From: Rufibacter sp. DG15C
GTDB lineage: Bacteria; Bacteroidota; Bacteroidia; Cytophagales; Hymenobacteraceae
Length of the DNA stretch: 64,000 nucleotides
Direction: 5' to 3'
NCBI RefSeq assembly: GCF_001577755.1
Contig: NZ_CP010776.1
Location: 2,046,001-2,110,000 of the forward strand
Shown: piece after piece, positions 15,865 through 24,127 of the stretch
Layout of the letters: each line of letters opens with the position of its first letter
Numbering within the stretch: the stretch's first letter is position 1
The notes under the pieces: generated by a model
The model's database searches: none
Seen by the model: only the letters and a program-made list of their open reading frames with translations
What the model was told of the DNA's origin: nothing
Made by a program: the position numbers and the translations under genes

Positions 15865-17979
15865 TTAGACTTTAAAGCCTGCGGCCAGGGCTTTTTGCTT
15901 TAAGAAGTCATAGATGGCATACTGCGCGCGCACGGTGGTAGTGGGCGTGTCTGAGATGTAGTACTCATTCTGGAACGTGCGGGCCTTCTGGTTGTCTTGT
16001 CTTAAGATTTCCAGAATATGGCGAAGTTCTTTGCGGTGCTCTTCTGCGTAAATTGGGAACCCAACCTCAATCCGGCGGCTTAGATTACGGTTCATCCAGT
16101 CAGCAGAGGCAATGAAAATCTTTTCTTCGCCGCCGTTGCCAAACACGTAGATGCGGCCATGTTCCAGGTAGCGGTCCACAATGCTGCGCACTTGTATGTT
16201 CTCGCTCAGGTTAGGCACGCCCGGAATCAAGCAGCAGATACCACGAATCAACAGCTCAATCTTGACGCCTGCCTGGCTGGCCTCATACAGCTGCCTGATC
16301 ATATCCTCGTCCTGCAGGGCGTTGATTTTGACAATCATGTAGGCATCTTTCCCTTCCTGGGCCAGACGCATTTCGTTCTGGATCAATTCATAGAATTTGT
16401 CCCGCATGTTAAACGGCGCTACCAGCAGGTTGTCAAACTGCTTATCTGGCTGGCGGTCCACGAAGAAATTGAAGACCTTGGTCAAATCTAGCGTAAGGCG
16501 TTCATCTGCCGTAAACAGCGCGTGGTCTGTATAAGACTTGGCCGTTTTCTCATTGTAGTTACCGGTGCTCAGATACGCGTAATGCACGGCCCTGCCTTCT
16601 TCCTGACGGGTGACCAAGCCAATCTTGCTGTGTACTTTCAGGTCTGGGACGCCATAGATAACGTTGGCGCCGGCCTTCTCCAGTTTTTGGGCCCAGTAAA
16701 TGTTTGACTCCTCGTCAAAGCGGGCTTTTAATTCTACCACCACCGTCACCAGCTTACCGTTCTCGGCAGCCAGGATAAGCGCCTTGGCTACTTTGGACTT
16801 GTCGGCTACGCGGTACATGGTGGCGCCCATGCTAGTGACAGCGGGGTCTACAGCGGCTTCCTCAAAGAACCGAAGGGCGTAGTCAAACTTCTGGTACGGG
16901 TAATGCACCAGGTAATCCTTTTGCTTGATGGCCTCCAGCATGCTCTCTGCCTTCTCCAGTTCTGGATGGGGCAGGGGTGTCTGTTCTTCATATTGCAGAT
17001 GGGCCGGTCCCAGCATAGGGAACCCGAAGAAGTCCCTGAAGTTGTGGTAACGGCTTCCCACCACCAGCTCCTCGGTAGACAGGCCAATATGTTCTAAGAG
17101 CACGCTCAGCATGTGCTCTGGCGTCTTGGGATCATAGAGCAGACGGCTGGGGTGGCCCTTCTCGCGCTTCTTCAGGCTTTTCTTGATCTTGGCCATCAGG
17201 TTTCCTGAGATTTCTTCCTCTAGGTCCAACTCGGCGTCTCTGGATAATTTTAAGGCGAAGGCTTCTACGGTCTCAAACTCTGGGAACATGGACGCCAAAC
17301 CAATCCTGATGATGTCATCTAGCATGATGACATAATGATCGCCATTCTCATCAGGCAGTTCTACAAAGCGGCTGCCGTGCTTGTGCGTGGGCAGCTCCAT
17401 GAGCGCGTACTGCTCTGGGTGCGCCTCATTTATTACTTTGGGCACCAACCGGATCATCAAATACACGGTCTGGTCTTTCAAGAACAGTGGGCTGGGATTG
17501 CTACTGAAGATGATGGGTACCAGCAAGGGCTTTACCTTCTTTTTAAAGTAATCCAGGGCAATCTCGCGCTGCTGTTCATTGACCTCCTGCTCCGTGATGA
17601 GGCAGATGTGTTCGTTCTTAAGCTCGGGCAGCAACTCATTGCGGTACACCAGGCCAAATTCCTTCTGCTGTCTGGAGACTTCGGCTAGGATCTGGTCTAG
17701 TTCCTCGGCGGGGTCCTGTTGCAGTTTTTCGCGGGTTTTCTTTTTGAGTTTGACCAGACGGCGCATGGTGGCCACGCGTACCTTAAAATATTCATCCAGG
17801 TTGGAGGAGAAGATGGCCAGAAACTTGAGGCGCTCCAGAACGGGCACCCGTGGGTCTTTGGCTTCTTGCAATACGCGGTAGTTAAAGGCCAGCCAGCTTA
17901 GCTCGCGGCTAAGCATGGGTACTTCTGGGCTAGTTTCTGGGGTGGGAACAGGTGATTCAGTATTTTTCTTAGAAACCAT
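15865..17979 (-). CDS. ppk1: Polyphosphate kinase 1
   Basis: A 704-residue enzyme, full length for PPK1, which transfers the gamma-phosphate of ATP reversibly to polyphosphate. The N-terminal domain begins LSRELSWLAFNYRVLQEA and SSNLDEYFKVRV, both family signatures. The catalytic core shows DLKVHSKIGLV with His450, the histidine that becomes phosphorylated, and YLEHGRIYVFGNGGEEKIFIASADWMNRNLSRRIE, with His607 in the second conserved histidine position. Polyphosphate acts in phosphate storage and stress survival. The next gene downstream is a SixA-like phosphohistidine phosphatase, separated by about 30 bases, so ppk1 follows it in one transcript. Confidence 0.97.
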   Translation of the reverse strand: MVSKKNTESPVPTPETSPEVPMLSRELSWLAFNYRVLQEAKDPRVPVLERLKFLAIFSSNLDEYFKVRVATMRRLVKLKKKTREKLQQDPAEELDQILAEVSRQQKEFGLVYRNELLPELKNEHICLITEQEVNEQQREIALDYFKKKVKPLLVPIIFSSNPSPLFLKDQTVYLMIRLVPKVINEAHPEQYALMELPTHKHGSRFVELPDENGDHYVIMLDDIIRIGLASMFPEFETVEAFALKLSRDAELDLEEEISGNLMAKIKKSLKKREKGHPSRLLYDPKTPEHMLSVLLEHIGLSTEELVVGSRYHNFRDFFGFPMLGPAHLQYEEQTPLPHPELEKAESMLEAIKQKDYLVHYPYQKFDYALRFFEEAAVDPAVTSMGATMYRVADKSKVAKALILAAENGKLVTVVVELKARFDEESNIYWAQKLEKAGANVIYGVPDLKVHSKIGLVTRQEEGRAVHYAYLSTGNYNEKTAKSYTDHALFTADERLTLDLTKVFNFFVDRQPDKQFDNLLVAPFNMRDKFYELIQNEMRLAQEGKDAYMIVKINALQDEDMIRQLYEASQAGVKIELLIRGICCLIPGVPNLSENIQVRSIVDRYLEHGRIYVFGNGGEEKIFIASADWMNRNLSRRIEVGFPIYAEEHRKELRHILEILRQDNQKARTFQNEYYISDTPTTTVRAQYAIYDFLKQKALAAGFKV

Positions 17980-18015
17980 TCATGTTTTAATTGCGCGTGG
18001 CACCGCTGGCCCGCA

Positions 18016-18513
18016 TTAACGATAGTTTTTGGGGAAGTCAAAGAACAGCAGCTTGGCGTTTTCTGAGGAGATCTGCCCCCAGTAACTACAGTCAAAACTG
18101 ATGCCCACCACCCCGGCGGTAGGTATGTTGGCAATGCTTTTCTCTGGGACCAGCATATTGGCCAGCTCTGTGAGCGTGGGGTTATGCCCCACCAGCATCA
18201 CTTGGTCATATTCATCTGGGAACGCCTGCGCGAAGTGCAGCAGAGAACTGGCGTCTATGCGGTATAACTCTTCTTGCACCCCAATCTTCTCTGGGTCATA
18301 TTCCAGTTCTTTGGCCACCAAGGTAGCCGTAGAAAGCGCGCGCACCGCAGAACTGGAGATCATCAAGTCCAGTTTTACTTTGCGCTCACAGAGTTCTTGT
18401 CCAATAAGGGGGGCATCTGTACGGCCGCGTTTGGCCAACGGCCGGTCATGGTCGCTGAGGTCTTCAAACTTCCAGCTGGACTTGGCGTGGCGTAAGAGGT
18501 ATAGAGTTTTCAT
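18016..18513 (-). CDS. SixA-like histidine phosphatase family protein
   Basis: A 165-residue protein of the phosphoglycerate-mutase/histidine phosphatase superfamily. The N-terminal KTLYLLRHAKSSW carries the RHxK-type motif with the phospho-accepting His9. The second catalytic His is in QVMLVGHNPTLTELANML. This short RHA-K form is the SixA branch, which dephosphorylates phosphohistidine on signalling proteins or acts on small substrates. The start is set at the ATG directly before the first strand, since the 14 extra upstream codons have no counterpart in such proteins. It precedes ppk1 by about 35 bases on the same strand, suggesting co-transcription. Confidence 0.88.
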   Translation of the reverse strand: MKTLYLLRHAKSSWKFEDLSDHDRPLAKRGRTDAPLIGQELCERKVKLDLMISSSAVRALSTATLVAKELEYDPEKIGVQEELYRIDASSLLHFAQAFPDEYDQVMLVGHNPTLTELANMLVPEKSIANIPTAGVVGISFDCSYWGQISSENAKLLFFDFPKNYR

Positions 18514-18525
18514 GCGGGTTTCACT

Positions 18526-18580
18526 AAAAGAAAAGCCACAAGAAGTACCACCCACCTGGCGGAGCCTCTGTGGCTTCTCT
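18526..18580 (-). terminator. Hairpin upstream of the SixA-like gene
   Basis: On the minus strand AGAAGCCACA ... TGTGGCTTT pair across a roughly 30-base loop, and TTTTCTTTT follows. It sits between hflX and the SixA-like gene and reads as a terminator or attenuator in that direction. Confidence 0.55.
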
Positions 18581-18654
18581 CTTTACTGATTGCGCCCCTA
18601 AATAGTTGTCTCTACCCCTCTGTGTACAAGCTTTTAAGGAACCGCCTTAAATCA

Positions 18655-18686
18655 ACAGCGGGCTCCCTTTTTAAGAGAACCCGCTG
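18655..18686 (-). terminator. Hairpin after hflX
   Basis: CAGCGGG ... CCCGCTG stem enclosing an additional TTCTC/GGGAG pairing, about 75 bases after the hflX stop. It lacks a strong T run. Confidence 0.5.
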
Positions 18687-18718
18687 CAATGAATGGTAAT
18701 AGTTGGTGAGGTGCTCAC

Positions 18719-18756
18719 CGTTTTTGGCCTGTTTTCCAGAAAATAGCCCTAAAACG
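18719..18756. repeat. 38-bp palindromic element, copy 6
   Basis: Two bases downstream of the hflX stop codon. The left arm is consensus and the right arm has AATAGCCCTAAAACG. Confidence 0.9.
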
Positions 18757-18758
18757 GA

Positions 18759-19967
18759 TTAATACTCCTCTGCCTGCTTACCGGCGTTGGGGTAGCGCTC
18801 AAAATGGAGCTTGGCTACTTCTCTGGTCAAGACCTCGCGCAGCTCATCAATGTTGGAACGGTTGGTAGCCGAGATGAAGATGGCCGGTGCGTGCTCCTTG
18901 GCCATATAAGTAGACTTAAGATCAGCGATTTCTGGTAGAGCCTCTGGGTTGTCTTCTTTGAGTTCCTGCTCACGCTTCTCTAGGTACAAGTCTGTCTTGT
19001 TGAAGACCAGAATCACCGATTTGTCAGCAGACTGTATGTCTTTGAGTGTCTCATTGACCACATTGATATGCTCTTCAAACGAAGGGTGAGACACGTCTAC
19101 CACGTGCAAAAGTAAATCTGCCTCCCTGATCTCGTCCAAAGTAGACTTGAAACTCTCAATGAGCTTGGTAGGCAGTTTCCGGATGAATCCCACCGTATCT
19201 GAGAGCAGAAACGGAATGTTGTCTATCACCACCTTGCGCACGGTGGCATCTACCGTGGCAAACAGTTTGTTCTCGGCAAAGACATCTGACTTGGAGAGCA
19301 GGTTCATGATAGTAGACTTGCCCACGTTGGTATAGCCTACCAAAGACACGCGCACCACACCCGTGCGGGACTTGCGCTGCTCATAGTTCTGCTTGTCAAA
19401 CTTCTCCAGCTTCTCTTTGAGCAAGGCTATCTTCTCGCGCACAATTCGTCTATCCGTTTCAATCTCCGTTTCACCTGGTCCGCGCATGGCCACGCCCCCG
19501 CCTTTCTGACGGCTTAAGTGGGTCCACATGTTGGTCAGTCTTGGGAGCATGTAGCGGTACTGGGCCAGTTCTACCTGCGCGCGCGCCGTGGCGGTCTGGG
19601 CCCGCAAGGCAAAGATGTCCAGAATGAGTAGGCTTCTATCAATGATTTTCACCTCCAGCTCACGCTCCAGGTTGCGCACCTGAGAGGGGGAAAGCTCATC
19701 GTCAAAGATGACCATGTCCACTTTATGCTCTTTCACAAAGGCCACAATTTCTTCCAGCTTTCCTTTGCCCACATAGGTGCGCATATCGGGCTTGTCTAGT
19801 TTCTGGATGAAGCGTTTGAGGGTTTTAGCGCCCACGGTCTCCGTCAAGAAGGCCAGCTCGTCCAGGTACTCCTTCGTTTTTTCATCTGTCTGGCGCCATT
19901 CCGGCACCGATACCAACACTGCCGTTTCTTGTTCTTTGGCAGTGACGTGGAGTTTCGTATTCTTCAT
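18759..19967 (-). CDS. hflX: GTPase HflX
   Basis: A 402-residue ribosome-associated GTPase. The N-terminal HflX domain includes TYVGKGKLEEI (about 64-74), DDELSPSQVRNLE and DIFALRAQTATARAQVELAQYRYMLPRL. The glycine-rich segment GGGVAMRGPGETEIETDRR (157-174) is a family hallmark. The G domain has G1 GYTNVGKST (211-219), G3 DTVGFI and G4 NKTD. HflX splits or rescues stalled 70S ribosomes under heat or antibiotic stress. A longer open frame extends 42 codons upstream, but that extension is translated repeat DNA (IIHWSLFTGHYSLIIGHYYY), so the start MKNTKLHVTAKEQ is chosen. A palindrome copy directly follows the gene. Confidence 0.96.
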   Translation of the reverse strand: MKNTKLHVTAKEQETAVLVSVPEWRQTDEKTKEYLDELAFLTETVGAKTLKRFIQKLDKPDMRTYVGKGKLEEIVAFVKEHKVDMVIFDDELSPSQVRNLERELEVKIIDRSLLILDIFALRAQTATARAQVELAQYRYMLPRLTNMWTHLSRQKGGGVAMRGPGETEIETDRRIVREKIALLKEKLEKFDKQNYEQRKSRTGVVRVSLVGYTNVGKSTIMNLLSKSDVFAENKLFATVDATVRKVVIDNIPFLLSDTVGFIRKLPTKLIESFKSTLDEIREADLLLHVVDVSHPSFEEHINVVNETLKDIQSADKSVILVFNKTDLYLEKREQELKEDNPEALPEIADLKSTYMAKEHAPAIFISATNRSNIDELREVLTREVAKLHFERYPNAGKQAEEY

Positions 19968-19974
19968 ATAGTAG

Positions 19975-20045
19975 TAATGACCAATGATTAGTGAATAATG
20001 ACCAGTGAATAATGACCAGTGAATAATGATTAATGAATAGGGATA
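19975..20045. repeat. Low-complexity tandem/inverted repeat, left arm
   Basis: Several units of TGACCAGTGAATAA-like sequence in a row directly upstream of hflX. The complementary arm is at 20146-20192. Confidence 0.8.
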
Positions 20046-20098
20046 AATGAATGATAAAATGTAAAAGGATTGCTTGTCATTACTGAGAGCCATCGCTT

Positions 20099-20136
20099 CG
20101 TTTTTGGCCTATTTTCCAGAAAACAGACCAAAAACG
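20099..20136. repeat. 38-bp palindromic element, copy 7
   Basis: Lies at the centre of a larger inverted repeat whose arms are 19975-20045 and 20146-20192. One mismatch to consensus in the right arm (CAGACC for CAGGCC). Confidence 0.9.
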
Positions 20137-20145
20137 CCTTCCATA

Positions 20146-20192
20146 TTATTCATTGGTCACTATTCATTAATCATTGGTCATTATTCATTCTT
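20146..20192. repeat. Low-complexity repeat, right arm
   Basis: ATTCATTGGTCACTATTCAT and following bases are the complement of the TGACCA(A/G)TGAATAATGA units near hflX. It overlaps the stop codon of the cytochrome c fusion gene. Confidence 0.8.
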
Positions 20193-20882
20193 CAGCATGG
20201 TGGTGTATTGGGCCAGCGCCTCTTGTTCCTGTTCGCTCAACTGCGACCCGAACCCGGGCATCAGGCCTCTGCCGTTGGCAATGACTGCCTTTCGGTCTTC
20301 TACGCTCAACGTACTTTGCTGTAAATTAGATGCCCCGCTCATGCCTTTCTGTCCGTCCTCGCCGTGGCACGTGGCGCACAGTTGGGTGTAGATGGCCTTG
20401 GTGTTCTGCAAATGGGTGCCCTCTAGTTGCGAGAGGATGGGGTTGGCGGCTGTTTGAGGTTTTTGGGGCTGCGCTTCTTGTTCTTGATTTGGAACGGTTG
20501 CCTTCACAGTCTGTTCTGGAGACATCTTCATACTCTTGGTTTCGGCTACGCCATAGACATATAAGAAGATGAGAACACCCACGGCCGTCAGTACTTTGTT
20601 ATGCCGCTTAATACCTACAATGGAGATAGGAATGGCCACTAAGACCAGCACAATTTTTACTAGTAGCCATCTGGGCAGTGGACCATTGAAGTGAAAAGTC
20701 AGGTAAGCGCCCGTTACCAGAACCAAGGTCCCGAAGATCATGTCTAACACTTTGGTAGAGGACCTTGCTTTGTTGAGCGTGTCATGCTTGTTTAAGAACA
20801 AAAGGACGACTTTGGACAGGAACAACAATAGAAAAAGGATGACTACTAAAACGTGCGTGTGTAAGACAGCGGTGATGGGCAT
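20181..20882 (-). CDS. Membrane protein: SirB2-like four-helix domain fused to cytochrome c
   Basis: A 233-residue protein. Residues 1-113 hold four hydrophobic helices (about 5-30, 43-66, 71-90 and 97-113) with scattered His residues, resembling the small SirB/SirB2-type integral membrane family. A Gln/Pro/Glu-rich linker (116-150) leads to a single class I cytochrome c domain with LCATCHG (Cys169, Cys172, His173) and a likely axial Met208 in GLMPGFGSQLSEQE. It is therefore a membrane-anchored haem c protein for electron transfer on the outer face of the membrane. The start at MPITAVLHTH gives an N-terminus that enters the first helix directly. The C-terminal KNE and the stop lie in repeat DNA. 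The partner oxidase or dehydrogenase is not in the window. Confidence 0.8.
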   Translation of the reverse strand: MPITAVLHTHVLVVILFLLLFLSKVVLLFLNKHDTLNKARSSTKVLDMIFGTLVLVTGAYLTFHFNGPLPRWLLVKIVLVLVAIPISIVGIKRHNKVLTAVGVLIFLYVYGVAETKSMKMSPEQTVKATVPNQEQEAQPQKPQTAANPILSQLEGTHLQNTKAIYTQLCATCHGEDGQKGMSGASNLQQSTLSVEDRKAVIANGRGLMPGFGSQLSEQEQEALAQYTTMLKNE

Positions 20883-20998
20883 AGGGTGAGAATTGGGCGT
20901 GAAGGCAAAGGATGGGCACAAAGTAAACACAATAGCGGTGAACTACCCATACCCAGCCGCAGAATTACGTATAGGGACAGGTTCTCTCAAAACCCTTG

Positions 20999-21006
20999 TA
21001 TCTTTG
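20999..21006 (+). promoter_or_regulatory. -7 box of the glycosyltransferase/rfbC operon
   Basis: TATCTTTG is an exact TAnnTTTG, 17 bases before the ATG at 21023. No good -33 element is visible at the expected distance. Confidence 0.55.
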
Positions 21007-21022
21007 CCCTTTATTCTAGCCT

Positions 21023-22138
21023 ATGCGCATTGCCATCGTCATCAATAAATCCTGGAACATCTACAACTTTAGGCTGAGCCTGGTCAAGGCTTTGCTGGCC
21101 GCCGGCCATGAGGTCATTGCCATCGCCCCTGAGGATGCATATTCAGCCAAACTGGTAGCCGAGGGATGTGAATTTGTGCACCTACCCATGGAAAGCAAAG
21201 GCACCAACCCGCTCAAAGACCTGCTCCTCATTCAAAACTTCCTGAAGGCCTACAAACAGGTAAAGCCTGATGTGATTCTGCAGTACACCATCAAGCCCAA
21301 CATCTACGGAAGCATCGCCGCCAAACTGGCCGGTATTCCCACCATCAACAATGTGTCGGGCTTAGGGACGGTGTTTATTGTGCAGAACCTGGTGTCCAAA
21401 GTAGCCATGGCGCTGTACAAGTTCTCGTTTCAGTTCCCGGCGAAGGTGTTTTTTCAGAACAATGACGACAAGGCTCTTTTTCTGGAACGCAATCTGGTGC
21501 GGGAATCCATCACCGAAGTCCTGCCCGGTTCTGGCATTGACACCCAGCGTTTCCAACCGGTCCCGTTTCAGCGCCAGGAGCCGTTCACCTTCCTGATGGT
21601 GTCGCGTGCGCTGTATGAGAAAGGTCTGGTAGAATATGTAGAAGCTAGCAAACTTCTGAAAGTCAAATTCCCTAATGTGCGCATCCAACTCCTGGGTGGC
21701 ATTGACGAAGAAGGCAACATTGGCATTAAGCGCACCTTGGTAGAGCAGTGGGCAAAAGAAGGGTGGCTGGAGTATCTGGGTACCTCAGATGACGTAGCCG
21801 GGGTCATGCGCAACGCCGATTGCGTAGTGCTTCCGTCATACCGTGAAGGCACGCCTCGCACCCTTTTGGAAGCGGCTGCCCTAGGCAAACCCATTGTCAC
21901 CACCAACGTGCCCGGCTGTAAGGAAACGGTGGTAGACGGCTACAACGGCTATCTCTGTGAAGTGCGCAACGGGGCAGACCTAGCGGAGAAAATGCAACAA
22001 ATATTTTCGCTCCCCGATACTGCCCTACAGACCATGGGCCAGAACAGCCGTCAATTGGCTCTGGAGAAATTTGATGAGAAATACGTAATTGATCGTTATT
22101 TTGCAGCTATAAAAGCCGCTACGAGCAGAATAAATTGA
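21023..22138 (+). CDS. Glycosyltransferase family 4 protein
   Basis: A 371-residue GT-B fold enzyme. The N-terminal domain opens MRIAIVINKSWNIYNFRLSLVKALLAAGHEV and contains QYTIKPNIYGSIAAKLAGIPTINNVSGLG, a pattern of the GT4 branch that includes surface-polysaccharide enzymes. The C-terminal donor domain shows FLMVSRALYEKGLVEYVEA, IQLLGGIDEEG and the EX7E-type PSYREGTPRTLLEAAALGKPIV (about 273-294). It is expected to add a sugar from a nucleotide donor to a lipid-linked acceptor on the cytoplasmic face. It is followed by rfbC after 16 bases, so the pair may contribute to a rhamnose- or deoxysugar-containing glycan. Acceptor and sugar are not determined. Confidence 0.92.
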   Translation: MRIAIVINKSWNIYNFRLSLVKALLAAGHEVIAIAPEDAYSAKLVAEGCEFVHLPMESKGTNPLKDLLLIQNFLKAYKQVKPDVILQYTIKPNIYGSIAAKLAGIPTINNVSGLGTVFIVQNLVSKVAMALYKFSFQFPAKVFFQNNDDKALFLERNLVRESITEVLPGSGIDTQRFQPVPFQRQEPFTFLMVSRALYEKGLVEYVEASKLLKVKFPNVRIQLLGGIDEEGNIGIKRTLVEQWAKEGWLEYLGTSDDVAGVMRNADCVVLPSYREGTPRTLLEAAALGKPIVTTNVPGCKETVVDGYNGYLCEVRNGADLAEKMQQIFSLPDTALQTMGQNSRQLALEKFDEKYVIDRYFAAIKAATSRIN

Positions 22139-22154
22139 TAGTTACTATTTAGAA

Positions 22155-22697
22155 ATGGAATTTAAGAGGCACCAATTAGAAGGAGTTGTAGAAATTTTTC
22201 CCAAAGTTTTTGAAGATAGCCGTGGTGTTTTCTTAGAGACATATACTGCTCGCATGTTTAATGAAGTAGGAATCACTGACAATTTTGTACAGGATAACCA
22301 GTCTATTTCTAAGATAGGAGTCTTGCGGGGACTTCATTTTCAAAAGCCTCCTTATGCACAAGCAAAGCTGGTAAGTGTCTTCTATGGAAGGGTGTTAGAT
22401 GTTATTGTAGACATTCGGCAAGACTCTCCCACATATGGCCAACATCTTACATGTGAGCTTACTTCTGAAAAACATAATATTCTATATATACCAGAAGGGT
22501 TTGCACACGGCTTTGTAGCGTTGGAGGAAGGAACGGTTTTCCAATACAAGTGTAGCAATTACTACAACAAAGAATCAGAAGGCGGACTGCTTTGGAATGA
22601 TCCTGCTCTAGGCATAGAGTGGGACATTGAGAACCCGTTAGTGTCTGAGAAGGACGAAATCCTGCCAACATTAGCCCAGATAGAATCTCCATTCTAA
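22155..22697 (+). CDS. rfbC: dTDP-4-dehydrorhamnose 3,5-epimerase (RfbC)
   Basis: A 180-residue cupin-fold epimerase of normal length. Signature blocks are GVFLETYTARMFNEVGI, LRGLHFQKPPYAQAKLV (catalytic His61), VIVDIRQDSPTYGQ, LYIPEGFAHGFVAL (His118) and YKCSNYYNKESEGGLLWND (active-site Tyr136/137). It converts dTDP-4-keto-6-deoxyglucose to dTDP-4-keto-L-rhamnose. Its usual partners rfbA, rfbB and rfbD are not next to it. The base composition is visibly more AT-rich than the flanking genes, with codons such as TTT, GAA and ATA favoured, which hints at acquisition with a surface-glycan locus. It is co-transcribed with the glycosyltransferase. Confidence 0.95.
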   Translation: MEFKRHQLEGVVEIFPKVFEDSRGVFLETYTARMFNEVGITDNFVQDNQSISKIGVLRGLHFQKPPYAQAKLVSVFYGRVLDVIVDIRQDSPTYGQHLTCELTSEKHNILYIPEGFAHGFVALEEGTVFQYKCSNYYNKESEGGLLWNDPALGIEWDIENPLVSEKDEILPTLAQIESPF

Positions 22698-22710
22698 GAA
22701 TACACGCAAC

Positions 22711-22758
22711 AAAAAAGAGAGAGGCCTTTGCTACCGTAGCAAAGGCCTCTCTCTTTTT
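22711..22758. terminator. Strong terminator after rfbC
   Basis: Arms AGAGAGAGGCCTTTGCTA / TAGCAAAGGCCTCTCTCT close a CCG loop and end in TTTTT on the plus strand and TTTTTT on the minus strand, so it serves convergent rfbC and murF. Confidence 0.93.
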
Positions 22759-22762
22759 AAAC

Positions 22763-22800
22763 CGTTTTTAGCCTAATTCTTGCAAAACAGCCCTAAAACG
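22763..22800. repeat. 38-bp palindromic element, copy 8
   Basis: Three bases after the murF stop. TTTTTAGCC on the left is matched by CCCTAAAA on the right (paired A/T change). Confidence 0.9.
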
Positions 22801-22803
22801 ATT

Positions 22804-24090
22804 CTATAGCAAATCAACCACCGTCTCTAGCCCAATGCCGCGGGAGCCTTTCACCAAGACGTGGCTGTTGCGGATGGGATGGTCTTTGAGCCATATCTCC
22901 AGCGCGCTTTTCTCAGCGAAGTACCTAAAGTCTGGGTTCACCTCGGCGGCGTAGCGCATCTCATGCCCGCAAAGGAAAACTTGGCTGAAGTTTTGTTGAG
23001 CTAGTTGCTCGCCTAGTAATCTATGCTCGGCTTCACTTTCCTGACCCAGTTCGCGCATGTCCCCTAGGATGACTACTTTCTGGTCGCCTTCCATCTGCGC
23101 GAAGTTGGAGACCGACAAGGCCATGGAACTGGGGTTGGCGTTGTAGGCGTCCAATAGAATAGTGTTGGTGTCTTTGCGCACAATCTGCGAGCGGTTGTTA
23201 GTAGGCACATAGCCCGCAATGGCGGCATTGATTTGCTCATGGGGCACGCCAAAGTATTGGCCAATGCAGGCGGCGGCGGCCATGTTTTCAAAGTTATACG
23301 ATCCCATCAAGTGTGTATGGACCGACTCTCCGTTGGCGGCGCGGTAAATTACTTGTGGGGCGGCTTGCAGTAATTCCGCAGAATAGTCATCCTGCGGGCC
23401 GTAATAGGTTACTTTCTTTTCTATGCGGCGGCTCATGCGCATCAGGTGCTCATTGGCGGTGTTCACAAACACGGTGCCGTCCACGTTGGCCAGATGCAGG
23501 TACAGTTCGCTCTTGGTACGGGCCACGCCCTCCAGACTGCCAAAACCCTCTAAATGCGCCTTGCCAATGTTGGTGATGATGCCGTGCGTGGGCAGGGCGT
23601 AGGAGCAGAGTTCGGCGATGTCACCAGGGTGGTTGGCGCCCATCTCTATGATGGCCAACTCATGCTCGGGCTGTATGCTCAATACGGTCAAGGGCACGCC
23701 TATGTGGTTGTTGAGGTTTCCCTTGGTGCAGAGTACGTTGTATTTCTGGCTGAGCACCGCATTGATGAGCTCCTTGGTGGTGGTTTTTCCGTTAGAACCC
23801 GTAATACCTATGAATGGAATGGAGAGCTGCTGTCTATGGTGCAAAGCCAAGGCCTGCAATGCCTTCAAGGTGTCGGGGACTTGGATGATGTTGGGACCGG
23901 TCACAGTTGGGTCTTGTACCACGGCGTAGCGGGCGCCTTTGGCCAAGGCGGGCTCGGCGAAGACGCTGCCTTTAAAGTTGGGTCCGTCCAGAGCAAAGAA
24001 GAGCGTGTTGTCTTGCTCGGCGCGCGAATCTGTGCTTACTTTCCGGCACTCCAGGTATTTTTGGTAAAGGGTTTCTACTAGCTCCGCCAT
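22804..24090 (-). CDS. murF: UDP-N-acetylmuramoyl-tripeptide--D-alanyl-D-alanine ligase (MurF)
   Basis: A 428-residue Mur ligase. Domain 1 includes KVSTDSRAEQDNTLFFALDGPNFKG (about 17-41), typical of MurF. The ATP-binding P-loop is FIGITGSNGKTTTKE (93-107), followed by KGNLNNHIGVPLTVL and EMGANHPGDIAEL. The C-terminal domain has LDAYNANPSSMALSV and VILGDMRELG. It adds D-Ala-D-Ala to the UDP-MurNAc-tripeptide, the last cytoplasmic step of peptidoglycan precursor synthesis. The ATG at 24090 is chosen: a start 31 codons further upstream would overlap the divergent FG-GAP gene and adds residues absent from the family. It stands outside a dcw cluster. Confidence 0.95.
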   Translation of the reverse strand: MAELVETLYQKYLECRKVSTDSRAEQDNTLFFALDGPNFKGSVFAEPALAKGARYAVVQDPTVTGPNIIQVPDTLKALQALALHHRQQLSIPFIGITGSNGKTTTKELINAVLSQKYNVLCTKGNLNNHIGVPLTVLSIQPEHELAIIEMGANHPGDIAELCSYALPTHGIITNIGKAHLEGFGSLEGVARTKSELYLHLANVDGTVFVNTANEHLMRMSRRIEKKVTYYGPQDDYSAELLQAAPQVIYRAANGESVHTHLMGSYNFENMAAAACIGQYFGVPHEQINAAIAGYVPTNNRSQIVRKDTNTILLDAYNANPSSMALSVSNFAQMEGDQKVVILGDMRELGQESEAEHRLLGEQLAQQNFSQVFLCGHEMRYAAEVNPDFRYFAEKSALEIWLKDHPIRNSHVLVKGSRGIGLETVVDLL

Positions 24091-24127
24091 ATTTTCTGTA
24101 GCTTTATTCAAATCAGGGTGAATCACA

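Noticed and set aside
19968-20093. N-terminal extension of HflX
   Set aside because: The extra 42 residues are translated low-complexity repeat units (HWSLFTGHYSLIIGHYYY).
23554-24081. 175-residue frame antisense to murF
   Set aside because: Complete overlap with an unambiguous murF gene; it is a shadow of high-GC third positions.
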